Below, piece by piece: positions 35,584-44,192 of a stretch of DNA of 64,000 bases. The notes beneath the pieces were generated by a model. The model was not told where the DNA came from. It worked only from the letters and a program-made list of their open reading frames with translations, and did not search any database. The translations under genes and the position numbers were made by a program. The DNA is from Streptomyces sp. H27-H5. Its GTDB lineage: Bacteria; Actinomycetota; Actinomycetes; Streptomycetales; Streptomycetaceae. The stretch is from contig NZ_JAPNLK010000008.1 of assembly GCF_026627505.1 (NCBI RefSeq), forward strand, positions 62,001-126,000, written 5' to 3'. Every line of letters starts with the position of its first letter. Positions within the stretch are counted from its first letter, which is position 1.

Positions 35584-36438
35584 CTAGAAGGGATGCCAGC
35601 GCGTCCCGGTGTCGCCGTCCCGCAGCGAGGCCACCCGGCGGCGGAACTCCGCCAGCGCCTTCGGGTTGTCGGGCGCGTGCTGGGAGACCCAGGCACAGCT
35701 CGCCGTCTCCCGGGCTCCGCGCAGGACCGCGCAGCCCTCCCACTCGCGCACGTCCCATCCGTACGCCGTCACGAACGCCTCGTACGAGGCGGCGGGCAGC
35801 CCGTAGCGGTCGAGGGACAGGGCCATCACCACCAGGTCGTGCTCGCGCAGGTCGCTCGACACGGTCTCCAGGTCGACCAGCACCGGCCCGTCCGGACCCA
35901 CGTGGACGTTGCGGGGCAGGGCGTCGCCGTGGATCGGGCCCAGCGGCAGGCGCGGGGTCAGCGCGGCCACCTCGCCCGCGTACGCGTCGCGCCGGGCCCG
36001 CAGGTACGCGGCGTCCGCCGGGTCGACGGCGTCGCCGGCGAACCGCAGCCAGCGTTCCACCCCGCCCAACAGGTCCCGCGCCGGCAGGGTGAACGGCGGG
36101 GCGGGCAGCGCGTGGATCAGGCGCAGCAGCGCCGCGAGGTCCTCGGGCCCCGCCGGCCGGACCGCGGCGGGCAGCCGGTGCCACAGGGTCACGGGATGAC
36201 CGGCCACCAGCCTGGCCGACGGCTCGGCGGCGCGCACGGCGGGGACCCCGGCCTCCGCGAGCCAGCCCGCCACGGCCAACTCCCGCTCGGCGCGCTCCCA
36301 CAGCGCGGCCTCGCGGCCCACCTTGGCCACCAGGTCGTCGCCGACCGCGAAGACGGCGTTCTCGCCGAAGGTCAGCAGCTCGGCCCGGCCGGTGAGCCCC
36401 GCCGCTGTGAGTACGTCCCTGGCCCGCGCCTCGTCCAT
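35584..36438 (-). CDS. Aminoglycoside-phosphotransferase-fold kinase
   Basis: 284 aa of the APH/choline-kinase fold. Visible: the ATP-side [18 protein letters not shown] with the conserved lysine, the Brenner-like catalytic loop [11 protein letters not shown], and the metal-binding [10 protein letters not shown]. The real substrate is unknown; most chromosomal members in Streptomyces are not proven resistance enzymes. It is divergent from the glycosyltransferase, with 162 bp between. Confidence 0.85.
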   Translation of the reverse strand: MDEARARDVLTAAGLTGRAELLTFGENAVFAVGDDLVAKVGREAALWERAERELAVAGWLAEAGVPAVRAAEPSARLVAGHPVTLWHRLPAAVRPAGPEDLAALLRLIHALPAPPFTLPARDLLGGVERWLRFAGDAVDPADAAYLRARRDAYAGEVAALTPRLPLGPIHGDALPRNVHVGPDGPVLVDLETVSSDLREHDLVVMALSLDRYGLPAASYEAFVTAYGWDVREWEGCAVLRGARETASCAWVSQHAPDNPKALAEFRRRVASLRDGDTGTRWHPF

Positions 36439-36565
36439 GCCTGCTGTCCGCCGTCTCTCCGGATCGTGGTGAATCCGCCAAGTCTGTCATCCCGGCGCGA
36501 TCGGCCCGGCACCCCGGCAGGCAGCCGGCACGCGGCGCCCCGGGGACTCGACGGGGGGAAACTCG

Positions 36566-36601
36566 TTGCACGAGACGTCTCGTCTCGTTATGGTCGACTC
36601 A
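36566..36601 (+). promoter_or_regulatory. Candidate leaderless promoter with palindromic operator
   Basis: TTGCAC (36566-36571), 17-bp spacer, TATGGT (36589-36594), then the ATG at 36601 exactly where transcription should begin, and no Shine-Dalgarno. The spacer and the -35 edge contain a perfect 14-bp palindrome ACGAGACGTCTCGT (36570-36583), followed by another CTCG. Its place between the boxes fits a TetR-type repressor site. No such regulator gene lies nearby. Confidence 0.55.
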
Positions 36602-37827
36602 TGACCTCAGCCAAGCCCGCCCACATCGCCATGTTCTCCATCGCCGCCCACGGGCACGTGAACCCGAGCATCGAGGTGATCCGGGAGCTCGTCGCCCGAG
36701 GCCACCGCGTCAGCTACGCCATCCCCGCCTCCTTCGCCGAGAAGGTCGCGGCGACCGGCGCCACCCCGGTGATCTGGGAATCCACCCTCCCCACCGAGGA
36801 CAACCCCGAGGCCTGGGGCACCGAACTCATCGACAACATCGAGCCCTTCCTCGACGACGCCATCCAGGCGCTGCCCGGGCTCGCCGCCGCCTTCGAGGGG
36901 GACGAGCCCGACCTCGTCATCCACGACATCACCTCCTACCCGGCGATCGTCCTGGCCCGCCGCTGGGGCGTCCCCGACGTCTCCCTCTCCCCGAACCTGG
37001 TCGCCTGGACCGGCTACGAGGAAGAGGTCGCCGCACCGATGACCGCACAGCTGCGCGCCGGCGAACGCGGCAGGGCGTACTACGCCCGCTTCCGCGCCTG
37101 GCTCGACGAGAACGGGATCGCCGAGGACTCCGACCACCTGATCGGCCGCCCCCGGCGCAGCATCGTGCTGATCCCCAAGGCGCTGCAACCCCACGCCGAC
37201 CGGGTCGACGAGTCCGTGTACACCTTCGTCGGCGCCTGCCAGGGCGACCGGGCCGCCGACCAGGGCACCTGGACCCGCCCCGCCGGTGCCGCCGGCAAGA
37301 AGGTGCTCCTGGTCTCGCTCGGCTCCGCCTTCACGGACCGGCCCGACTTCTACCGGGCGTGCGTCGAGGCCTTCGGCGACCTGCCGGACTGGCACGTCGT
37401 CCTCCAGATCGGCAAGAAGACCGACCTCGCCGCACTGGGCGCCGTCCCCGACCACATCGAGGTGCACCGCTGGGTGCCCCAACTCGACGTCCTGCGCCAG
37501 GCCGACGCCTTCATCACCCACGCGGGCGCCGGCGGCAGCCAGGAGGGCATGGCCACCGCGACCCCGATGGTCGCCGTCCCGCAGGCCGTCGACCAGTTCG
37601 GCAACGCCGACGTGCTCCAGGCACTCGGCATCGCCCGCCACGTCCCGATGGAGGAGGCCGACGCCGCGACCCTGCGCGAGGCGGTCCTCGCACTCGTCGC
37701 CGACCCCGAGGTCGCCGCCCGCGCCGAGGCCGTCCGCGCCGGGATGGCCGCGGAAGGCGGCACGCGACGGGCCGCCGACCTCATCGAGGCGGAACTGTCG
37801 GTGCCCCGCCCTATCGTTCGGGCATGA
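36601..37827 (+). CDS. Macrolide-type UDP-glycosyltransferase (MGT family, GT1)
   Basis: 408 aa, like OleD/OleI and Mgt, which glucosylate and inactivate macrolides or decorate other phenolics and sterols. N-terminal acceptor half: [19 protein letters not shown] with the catalytic-type H. C-terminal donor half: [16 protein letters not shown], the binding loop [29 protein letters not shown], and [20 protein letters not shown]. All core motifs are complete. ATG 36601 is probably leaderless. Its stop overlaps the next gene (ATGA), so DUF1697 is coupled to it. It is likely inducible given the palindrome in its promoter. Confidence 0.88.
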   Translation: MTSAKPAHIAMFSIAAHGHVNPSIEVIRELVARGHRVSYAIPASFAEKVAATGATPVIWESTLPTEDNPEAWGTELIDNIEPFLDDAIQALPGLAAAFEGDEPDLVIHDITSYPAIVLARRWGVPDVSLSPNLVAWTGYEEEVAAPMTAQLRAGERGRAYYARFRAWLDENGIAEDSDHLIGRPRRSIVLIPKALQPHADRVDESVYTFVGACQGDRAADQGTWTRPAGAAGKKVLLVSLGSAFTDRPDFYRACVEAFGDLPDWHVVLQIGKKTDLAALGAVPDHIEVHRWVPQLDVLRQADAFITHAGAGGSQEGMATATPMVAVPQAVDQFGNADVLQALGIARHVPMEEADAATLREAVLALVADPEVAARAEAVRAGMAAEGGTRRAADLIEAELSVPRPIVRA

Positions 37828-38375
37828 CTCCTCGGAAGTACGCCGCACTGCTGCGCGGCATCAACGTCGGCGGGAACAAGAAGGTCCCGATGGCCGAACT
37901 CCGCCAGGTCCTGGAGGGCCTCGGTCACGAAGACGTACGGACGTACCTGCAGAGCGGCAACGCCGTCTTCGCCGGCGCGGAACGGGACACCACGAAACTC
38001 GCCCGCGCGCTGGAGGCGGCCATCGAGGCCCACTTCGGCTTCAAGGTGCCCTGTCTGGTGGTCGACGGCGACCACCTGCGGGCCGTCGTCGACGCCTGCC
38101 CCTTCCCGGCCGCCGAGCTGGAGGGCAGGCAACTGCACGCCACCTTCTGCTCCGTGCAACCCGGCGAGGAGCGCTTCGCCGCCATCGACGCACCCGCCTA
38201 CCTCCCCGAGGAGTTCCGGGTCGGCGACCGGGTCGTCTACCTCCACACCCCGGACGGCCTCGGCCGGTCGAAGCTGGCCGAGGCCCTGGCCAGGCCCGCC
38301 GTGGTGAAGGGGCTCGACGTGACCACCCGCAACTGGAACACGGTCGTCAAGCTCGTCGAACTCACCCGGGACTGA
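37824..38375 (+). CDS. DUF1697 family protein
   Basis: 183 aa. The family signature is at the start ([22 protein letters not shown]) and [20 protein letters not shown] follows, with a final [12 protein letters not shown]1697 proteins have a ferredoxin-like core and no established function. Coupled to the glycosyltransferase by ATGA overlap, so co-expressed. The following 92 bp to the convergent aldo/keto reductase are C-rich with no clear hairpin. Confidence 0.88.
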   Translation: MTPRKYAALLRGINVGGNKKVPMAELRQVLEGLGHEDVRTYLQSGNAVFAGAERDTTKLARALEAAIEAHFGFKVPCLVVDGDHLRAVVDACPFPAAELEGRQLHATFCSVQPGEERFAAIDAPAYLPEEFRVGDRVVYLHTPDGLGRSKLAEALARPAVVKGLDVTTRNWNTVVKLVELTRD

Positions 38376-38467
38376 GCCGCCGACGACACCCCGCCCGGCC
38401 GCCGGCCAAGCGCCACGCCGGGCGCCAGGCCAGGCCGCGCACCACACGACGCCCACCACACCACCCA

Positions 38468-39316
38468 CTACGCCACCAGGGCGTCCAGCAGGGCCAGTTC
38501 CCGCGGGTCGAGCCGGATCGTCGCCGCGGCCAGGTTCTCCGCGAGATGCGCGGGGGACCCGGTACCCGGCGTGGGGCACAGGTTCGGGGAGTGGTGCAAC
38601 AGCCAGGCCAGGGCGATCTGGCCCGGGCCCGCCCCGTGCTCGCCCGCGACCGCGGTGACCGCGGCCGCGCTCTCGCGGGTGAGGGCGCCGCTGCCCAGCG
38701 GGTAGTAGGGCAGGAAGGCGACCCCGTGCGCCTCGCACAACGCCAGCACGTCGGCCGAGGAGCGGTCCAGCAGGTTGTACGGGTTCTGCACCGACGCGAT
38801 CGGCATCAGCTCCAACGCCGACGCCAACTGCGCGGCCGTCACCGTGTCCAGGCCGACGTGCCGGATCTTGCCCTCGGCCTGCAACTGGGCCAGCAGGCCG
38901 AGCTGTTCCACCGCGGGAACGACAGGATCCAGGCGGTGCAACTGGTACAGGTCGATCCGCTCCACCCGCAGCCGGCGCAGACTCGCCTCGCACTGCTCCC
39001 GCAGCCGCTCCGGACGCCCCGACACGTGCCAGAGGTCCGGACCGGTGCGCACCACCCCGCCCTTGGTGGCGATCACGAGCCGCTCCTCGTACGGGTACAG
39101 GGCCTCGGCGATCAGCTCCTCCGCCAGGTCGGGCCCGTAGTTGTCGGCCGTGTCGATCAGGGTCGCCCCGAGCTCCACGGCCGTGCGCAGCAGGGCCAGG
39201 GCCCCGGCCGGCTCCCCCCGCGGGCCCCAGTAACCGGGGCCGACCAGACCACCCGTACCGAGCCCGAGCCGGCGCACGGGCAGGTCCCCACCGAGTCTGA
39301 ACATCGTGTCCGTCAT
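38468..39316 (-). CDS. Aldo/keto reductase
   Basis: 282 aa, NADPH-dependent reductase barrel. The catalytic tetrad is visible: D55 (LIDTADNYG), Y60, K85 (VIATKGG) and H127 (YQLHRLD). The C-terminal cofactor end has QIALAWLLHHSPNLCPTPGTGS, ending slightly short of the longest family members. The substrate is unknown; small aldehydes or ketones are likely. It is divergent from the ketopantoate-reductase-like gene with a 44-bp gap. Confidence 0.9.
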   Translation of the reverse strand: MTDTMFRLGGDLPVRRLGLGTGGLVGPGYWGPRGEPAGALALLRTAVELGATLIDTADNYGPDLAEELIAEALYPYEERLVIATKGGVVRTGPDLWHVSGRPERLREQCEASLRRLRVERIDLYQLHRLDPVVPAVEQLGLLAQLQAEGKIRHVGLDTVTAAQLASALELMPIASVQNPYNLLDRSSADVLALCEAHGVAFLPYYPLGSGALTRESAAAVTAVAGEHGAGPGQIALAWLLHHSPNLCPTPGTGSPAHLAENLAAATIRLDPRELALLDALVA

Positions 39317-39360
39317 GGCCCGACGGTAACCCGGGACGCCGGATGTGCCAGGCTCTGCGG

Positions 39361-40362
39361 ATGCGTTACATCATCATCGGCGCCGGGGCGATCGGCGCGA
39401 CCATCGGCGGCCGGCTCGCACGGACGGGCCGGGAGGTCGTCCTGTCCGCACGCGGCGCGCACGCCGAGGCGCTGCGGGCCGACGGGCTGCGGCTCACGAC
39501 CACCGACGGGACGCAGGTGCACCGGCTGCCGGTCGTCACCGGCCCGGCGGAACTCGGCGAGCTGCGACCGGACGACGTGCTGCTGCTGGCCGTGAAGACG
39601 CAGGACGCCGTCGCGGCACTGGACGCGTGGGGCGACGCGGAGGTCGCGGGCGGCGGTACGGCGGCGCAGCGACTGCCCGTGCTCTGTCTGCAGAACGGCG
39701 TGGAGAGCGAACGGCTGGCCCTGCGCCGCTTCGCCCGGGTGTACGGGGTGTGCGTCTGGCTGCCGGCGACCTTCCTGGAGCCGGGCGTGGTCTCCGCGGT
39801 GTGCGCGCCGCTGACCGGGATCCTGCACCTGGGCCGCGCGGCCGGCGGCAGCGACGCCCGGATCCGGGCCGTCGCGGCCGACTTGGAGGAGTCCGGGTTC
39901 GAGGCGCCCGTCGTCGAGGACGTGACGCGCTGGAAGTACGCGAAGCTGCTCGGCAACCTCGGCAACGCGATCCAGGCGACGACCGGCCCCGAACCGGCCC
40001 CCGCGAAGGCGGCGTTGCTGCTCCGGGCGATCCGCGAGGCGCAGGCCGCCTTCGAGGCCGCCGGGATCGCGTACGCCTCCGAGGCCGAGCAGACGGCGGC
40101 GCGCGCGGGGAAGGTGGACCAGCCGCCGGGCGTGCGGGGCGGGTCGTCCTGGCAGAGCCTGGCGCGCGGGACGGGAACCGTCGAGGCGGACTACCTCAAC
40201 GGGGAGATCTCCCTGCTGGGCCGGCTGCACGGCGTGTCCACCCCGGTGAACGACACCCTGCGGCACGCGGCGAACATCTTCGCCCGGGAGGGCCTGCCGC
40301 CGGGCGCCATGTCCATCACGGACCTGACGGCCCTCGCCGACGAGGCGGCGGCCCGCGCCTGA
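39361..40362 (+). CDS. 2-dehydropantoate 2-reductase family protein (PanE/ApbA-like)
   Basis: 333 aa. An N-terminal Rossmann motif GAGAIG (7-12) in MRYIIIGAGAIGATIGGRLA binds NADPH. LLAVKTQD and LCLQNGVE are family motifs, and WKYAKLLGNLGNA holds the lysine expected at the active site. ATG 39361 starts directly at the Rossmann strand, whereas an upstream ATG at 39343 adds six residues. Whether it makes pantoate or reduces another 2-oxo acid is unclear, since PanE paralogues are common. Confidence 0.82.
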   Translation: MRYIIIGAGAIGATIGGRLARTGREVVLSARGAHAEALRADGLRLTTTDGTQVHRLPVVTGPAELGELRPDDVLLLAVKTQDAVAALDAWGDAEVAGGGTAAQRLPVLCLQNGVESERLALRRFARVYGVCVWLPATFLEPGVVSAVCAPLTGILHLGRAAGGSDARIRAVAADLEESGFEAPVVEDVTRWKYAKLLGNLGNAIQATTGPEPAPAKAALLLRAIREAQAAFEAAGIAYASEAEQTAARAGKVDQPPGVRGGSSWQSLARGTGTVEADYLNGEISLLGRLHGVSTPVNDTLRHAANIFAREGLPPGAMSITDLTALADEAAARA

Positions 40363-40380
40363 CGGGGTGGGACCGCCCGC

Positions 40381-41142
40381 TCAGGCCGACAGCGCCGAGA
40401 GGCGCGCCGGGGCCAGGGCGGCCGCGTCGTAGCGGCGCAGCAGCAGCCGGGCCAACTCGGGCGCCGCGCCCAGGACATCGGCCAGCACGTCCGCGCCCGC
40501 GGCCTCGGCGCCCGCCGCGATCCGGTCCGGGAGCCGGCCGGGGGCGATGACGTACGGGGCCACGGCCACCCGCCGCACGCCCTCGGCGCGCAGCGCCCGT
40601 ACGGCGTCCTCCGTACGGGGCAGTGCCGCGGAGGCGAACGCGGGCCGCACGGCGCACCAACCGGTGTGCCGCCACTCCCGCGCGATTTCAGCGATCACCG
40701 CGATCGCCTCCGGGTCCGAGGAACCGGCGGACGCGAGCACCACACCGGTGCCGGCGCGATCCGCCGGGGTGAGGCCGGCTTCGAGGAGCCGGCGCTCCAG
40801 GGCCGCCACCAGCAGGGGCGACGGCCCGAGGACGTCCGCGACCCGGACCGTGAGGCCCGGGAGGCGCACGCAGGCCTCCGACAGCACGGCCGGGATGTCG
40901 GCCTTGGCGTGGAAGGCGCGGGTCAGCAGCAGCGGGAGGGCCACCACGTCCCGGACGCCGGACGCGTGCAGGGAGGACAGCACCTGGTCCACCCGCGGGG
41001 CGTTGAAGTCCAGGTACGCCGTCTCCACCCGCAGTCCGGGCCGCAGCGCCCGCGCACGCCGGGTGAGGGCGTGCACGGTCGCCGCGTGCCGCGGATCGCG
41101 GCTGCCGTGGGCGATGACGAGGAGGGCGGGGGCGGCGTGCAC
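40381..41142 (-). CDS. CbiX/SirB-type sirohydrochlorin chelatase
   Basis: 253 aa with two chelatase half-domains: LLVIAHGSRDPRHAATVHAL (residues about 7-26) holds the first metal-binding histidine, and LPLLLTRAFHAKADIPAVL the second. It inserts iron (or cobalt) in sirohydrochlorin. As last gene of the sulfur operon it can provide siroheme for the sulfite reductase at 47.9 kb. GTG 41142 is 5 bp after the permease stop; the longer frame is a shadow of the permease. Confidence 0.85.
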   Translation of the reverse strand: MHAAPALLVIAHGSRDPRHAATVHALTRRARALRPGLRVETAYLDFNAPRVDQVLSSLHASGVRDVVALPLLLTRAFHAKADIPAVLSEACVRLPGLTVRVADVLGPSPLLVAALERRLLEAGLTPADRAGTGVVLASAGSSDPEAIAVIAEIAREWRHTGWCAVRPAFASAALPRTEDAVRALRAEGVRRVAVAPYVIAPGRLPDRIAAGAEAAGADVLADVLGAAPELARLLLRRYDAAALAPARLSALSA

Positions 41143-41147
41143 GGGAA

Positions 41148-42047
41148 TCAGCTCTTGACCAGCAGGCCGCGGCTGCGCAGCACCCAGCGCTCGACCGGGC
41201 TGAAGATCAGCAGGTCGATCGCGATGCCGACGACCAGGATCAGGATGATCGCGAGGAACACGCCGGGCAGGTCGATGTTGTTGCGGCCGTTCTCCAGCAG
41301 CTGGCCGAGCCCGAGGCCCAGGTCGGGCGAGCTGGCGATGATCTCGGCGGCCATCAGGGAGCGCCAGGAGAAGGCCCAACCCTGCTTGAGGCCGGCCAGG
41401 TAGCCGGGCAGCGCGGCCGGCATGACGATGTGTCGGGCCCCGCGCAGACCGGTGGCCCCGAGGGTGCGGCCGGCCCGCAGGTACAGCGGCGGTACCTGGT
41501 CGATGCCGGACACGAGTCCGTTGGCGATCGAGGGGACCGCGCCGAGCAGGATCACGGTGTACATCATGGCGTCGTTGAGGCCGAACCAGAGGACGGCCGG
41601 GGGCACCCAGGCGACCGAGGGCAGGGACTGGAGGCCCTGGAGGATCGGGCCTATCGCGGCGCGGACGAACTTCACCCGGGCGACCAGCAGGCCGAGCGGG
41701 GTGCCGATGGCCAGGGCCAGCAGGAAGCCCAGCAGACCGCGCGAGACGCTGGTCCAGACGACCTCCAGCAGCGTGCCCTGGAGCCACATGGCGGACAGGC
41801 TGTCCCACACGGCGGACAGGGACGGGAGCTTCGTCTCGTCGGTGACCTTCGTCGCGACGAGGACCTGCCAGACGACGAGGACCAGACCGACGGCGATGAC
41901 CGGCGGCAGGACCTTCTTGACGAGGACCTCGCCGATCGGGGTGCGGTGGGTCTGGACCGCGTCGAGCGCGTCCAGGCCGGCCTCCAGGCCGGCCAGATCG
42001 TCCGCGCCCTTGGCCGCGCCCTTGAGCTTGGTGTCAGTGCTGGCCAT
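41148..42047 (-). CDS. ABC transporter permease, Ssu/Tau type
   Basis: 299 aa; about six transmembrane segments after a cytoplasmic N-terminus of 55 residues. The permease contact loop is GATGLRGARHIVMPAALPGYLAGLKQGWAFSWRSLMAAE (read around 190-230). It is typical of sulfonate/taurine/nitrate importers. ATG 42047 lies 14 bp inside the ATPase gene; an ATG at 42065 is possible. In this operon the likely cargo is sulfate ester, sulfonate or another sulfur source. Confidence 0.88.
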   Translation of the reverse strand: MASTDTKLKGAAKGADDLAGLEAGLDALDAVQTHRTPIGEVLVKKVLPPVIAVGLVLVVWQVLVATKVTDETKLPSLSAVWDSLSAMWLQGTLLEVVWTSVSRGLLGFLLALAIGTPLGLLVARVKFVRAAIGPILQGLQSLPSVAWVPPAVLWFGLNDAMMYTVILLGAVPSIANGLVSGIDQVPPLYLRAGRTLGATGLRGARHIVMPAALPGYLAGLKQGWAFSWRSLMAAEIIASSPDLGLGLGQLLENGRNNIDLPGVFLAIILILVVGIAIDLLIFSPVERWVLRSRGLLVKS

Positions 42048-42834
42048 GGCGGCGGATCTCCCCACGCAGGTGTTCAGTGATCTCGACGGACAGCTCCGCG
42101 ACGTCCGCGTCCTCGATGCGGCGCGGCTGCGGGATGTCCACGGTCCATTCCTTCGCGATCCGTCCGGGACGCGAGGAGAGCAGGACCACGCGCTGGGCGA
42201 GGCGGACGGCCTCGCGCACGTTGTGCGTGACGAACAGGACGGAGACGTTGGTCTCCTCCCAGATGCGGGTGAGTTCGCCGTGCAGGACGTCCCGGGTGAT
42301 GGCGTCCAGGGCCGCGAACGGCTCGTCCATCAGCAGCAGTTCACTGTCCTGCGCCAGGGCCCGGGCGAGCGCCACGCGCTGGCGCATGCCGCCCGACAGC
42401 TCGTGGACGCGCTTGCCGTACGCGCCGCCGAGCCGCACCAGCTCCAGCAGCCGCTCGGCCTCCCGGCGGCGCTCCGCCTTGGCCACCCCGCGCAGACGCA
42501 GGGCGAGTTCGATGTTCTTGCCCGCCGTCAACCACGGGAAGAGGGCGTGCTCCTGGAACATCAGGGCCGGGCGGCCGGAGGTCTCGATGGTGCCCACGCT
42601 GGGCTTGTCGAGACCGGCGACGAGGTTGAGCAGGGTGGACTTGCCACACCCCGACGCCCCCAGGATGGTGACGAACTCGCCGGGAGCGACATCGAGACTG
42701 ATGTCGTCCAGGACGAGCTGCGATCCGGCCGGGCCGGGGAAGGACTTCGAAACGTGTTCGATGCGGGCGGCGTGCCCGTGCTCGGCCGCGGTGCCCTCGG
42801 CAGCCTTGGCAAGTGTGGTGGCCATGGTCGTCAC
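42034..42834 (-). CDS. ABC transporter ATP-binding protein, Ssu/Tau type
   Basis: 266 aa. Walker A GASGCGKST, Q-loop FQEHALFPW, signature LSGGMRQRVALARAL, Walker B LLLMDEPFAALD and the switch H in FVTHNVREAV are all intact. Works with the permease it overlaps and with the lipoprotein 26 bp upstream. The first 25 residues vary and either ATG 42834 or 42825 could start it. Confidence 0.92.
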   Translation of the reverse strand: MTTMATTLAKAAEGTAAEHGHAARIEHVSKSFPGPAGSQLVLDDISLDVAPGEFVTILGASGCGKSTLLNLVAGLDKPSVGTIETSGRPALMFQEHALFPWLTAGKNIELALRLRGVAKAERRREAERLLELVRLGGAYGKRVHELSGGMRQRVALARALAQDSELLLMDEPFAALDAITRDVLHGELTRIWEETNVSVLFVTHNVREAVRLAQRVVLLSSRPGRIAKEWTVDIPQPRRIEDADVAELSVEITEHLRGEIRRHGQH

Positions 42835-42859
42835 CTCCTGGGGATTCTCTGGACCGGGG

Positions 42860-43990
42860 TTACTTGGCGCCGAGGCCGGCGTCGGAGACCTCGGGCTTGC
42901 CGGCGGCTTTGAGGACCTTGTTGAGGATCTTGAGGTCGTAGATGCCGGCGAGGTCGGGTTCCTGGATGAGCTTGGCCTTGACGGCCCAGTCGGATTCGGT
43001 CTTGAGGGTGCTCGCGAGGGGGTCGTCGGTGACGAGGATGCCGGGCCAGGCGGGGTCGATGACCTTGGGGTCGAGTGCCTTGCCGCCGAGGGTTTTCAGG
43101 GCGGCGTTGGCGGAGGCCTTGGCCTTGTCGGGGTTGGCGTTGATCCAGTCGTTGGTCTTGACGGTGCCGCTCAGGACGGCTTCGACGACGTCGGGGTGTT
43201 CCTTGAGGAACTTCTGGGACACGATGACGTGGGTGATGACGAACTTCTTGTCGGGCCAGAGTTCGGTTTCGTCGAGGAGGACCTTGGCGCCTTCGGAGAC
43301 GAGTTTGGAGGCGGTGGGTTCGGGGACCCAGGCGCCGTCGATGGAGCCTTGCTTGTAGGCGTCGGGGGTGACCTTGTTGTCGGTGCGGACGACGGAGACG
43401 TCGCCCTTGCCGGATTCGGGGTCGACGTTCCAGCCCTTGGTGCCGATCCAGTTGAGGAAGGCGACGTCCTGGGTGTTGCCCTTTTGGGGGGTGGCGATCT
43501 TCTTGCCCTTGAGGTCGTCGAGGGTTTTGATCTTGTCGGGGTTGACGACGAGCTTGACGCCGCCGGAGGCGGAGCCGGAGATGATGCGCAGGTTGGTGCT
43601 CTTGGACTTGACGTAGCCGTTGATGGAGGGGGAGGGGCCGATGAAGCCGATGTCGAGGGAGCCGCCGTTGAGGGCCTCGATTTCGGAGGGGCCGGCGTTG
43701 AAGGTCTGCGGCTTGAGGGTGGTGGCGCCCAGTTCCTTGGCGATGAGGCCTTCCTGGATGCCGACCAGGGCGGTGGCGTGGGTCAGGTTGGGGAAGTAGC
43801 CGATGCGGACCTCGGGGGCGGAGAGCTTCTTGCCCTCGGCGCCGGCGGGTGCGGGCTTGTCGGCGGACTTGTCCTTCTCGGCATCGGAGCCGTAACCGCA
43901 GGAGGCGAGCGCGCCGATCAACAGCGGCAGGGCGGCGGCGGCGACAACGCCGCGGCGCAGGGTCTTACGGGCGGTACCGGTGGCAGGCAC
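42860..43990 (-). CDS. Substrate-binding lipoprotein, Ssu/Tau type
   Basis: 376 aa from GTG 43990, preceded by AGAGGA at 9 nt (a TTG at 44008 extends it). Lipoprotein signal: RKTLRRGVV, hydrophobic core, lipobox LAS-C31. The mature part is a type-II periplasmic binding fold: VRIGYFPNLTHATALVGIQEGLIAKELG, FNAGPSEIEALNGGSLDIGFIGPSPSING. This matches aliphatic-sulfonate/taurine binders. Codons are nearly all C-ending with many AAG lysines, as in a highly expressed gene. It sits between cysN and the ATPase gene. Confidence 0.88.
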   Translation of the reverse strand: MPATGTARKTLRRGVVAAAALPLLIGALASCGYGSDAEKDKSADKPAPAGAEGKKLSAPEVRIGYFPNLTHATALVGIQEGLIAKELGATTLKPQTFNAGPSEIEALNGGSLDIGFIGPSPSINGYVKSKSTNLRIISGSASGGVKLVVNPDKIKTLDDLKGKKIATPQKGNTQDVAFLNWIGTKGWNVDPESGKGDVSVVRTDNKVTPDAYKQGSIDGAWVPEPTASKLVSEGAKVLLDETELWPDKKFVITHVIVSQKFLKEHPDVVEAVLSGTVKTNDWINANPDKAKASANAALKTLGGKALDPKVIDPAWPGILVTDDPLASTLKTESDWAVKAKLIQEPDLAGIYDLKILNKVLKAAGKPEVSDAGLGAK

Positions 43991-44094
43991 GGGAGAGGTT
44001 CCTCTCAAGGCGTCGATTCACGACGCACGTCTTCGTCTACGGAGCGGGGGCGACCCGTGGGGGGTGAGGGCGCGCGAGCGGTGCGCGTACGTCA

Positions 44095-44190
44095 TCACGC
44101 ACATCGCGCCACGCCTCCCTGGCCGCTGCCGAGGGAGCCGCTGCCGACGCGGCCGCCCTCCTTCGCGAAGGTCGCGTAGATGTCGAGCAC
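44095..44190 (-). CDS. Possible 31-aa small ORF between cysN and the transporter
   Basis: GTG 44190 is 2 bp from the cysN stop. The product starts VLDIYATFAKEGG and ends GVARCA, with one cysteine just before the stop. The close coupling to cysN suggests it may be translated. It could be a small conserved protein or a Cys-responsive element in front of the transporter genes. No Shine-Dalgarno is evident apart from coupling. Low confidence. Confidence 0.35.
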   Translation of the reverse strand: MLDIYATFAKEGGRVGSGSLGSGQGGVARCA

Positions 44191-44192
44191 GG

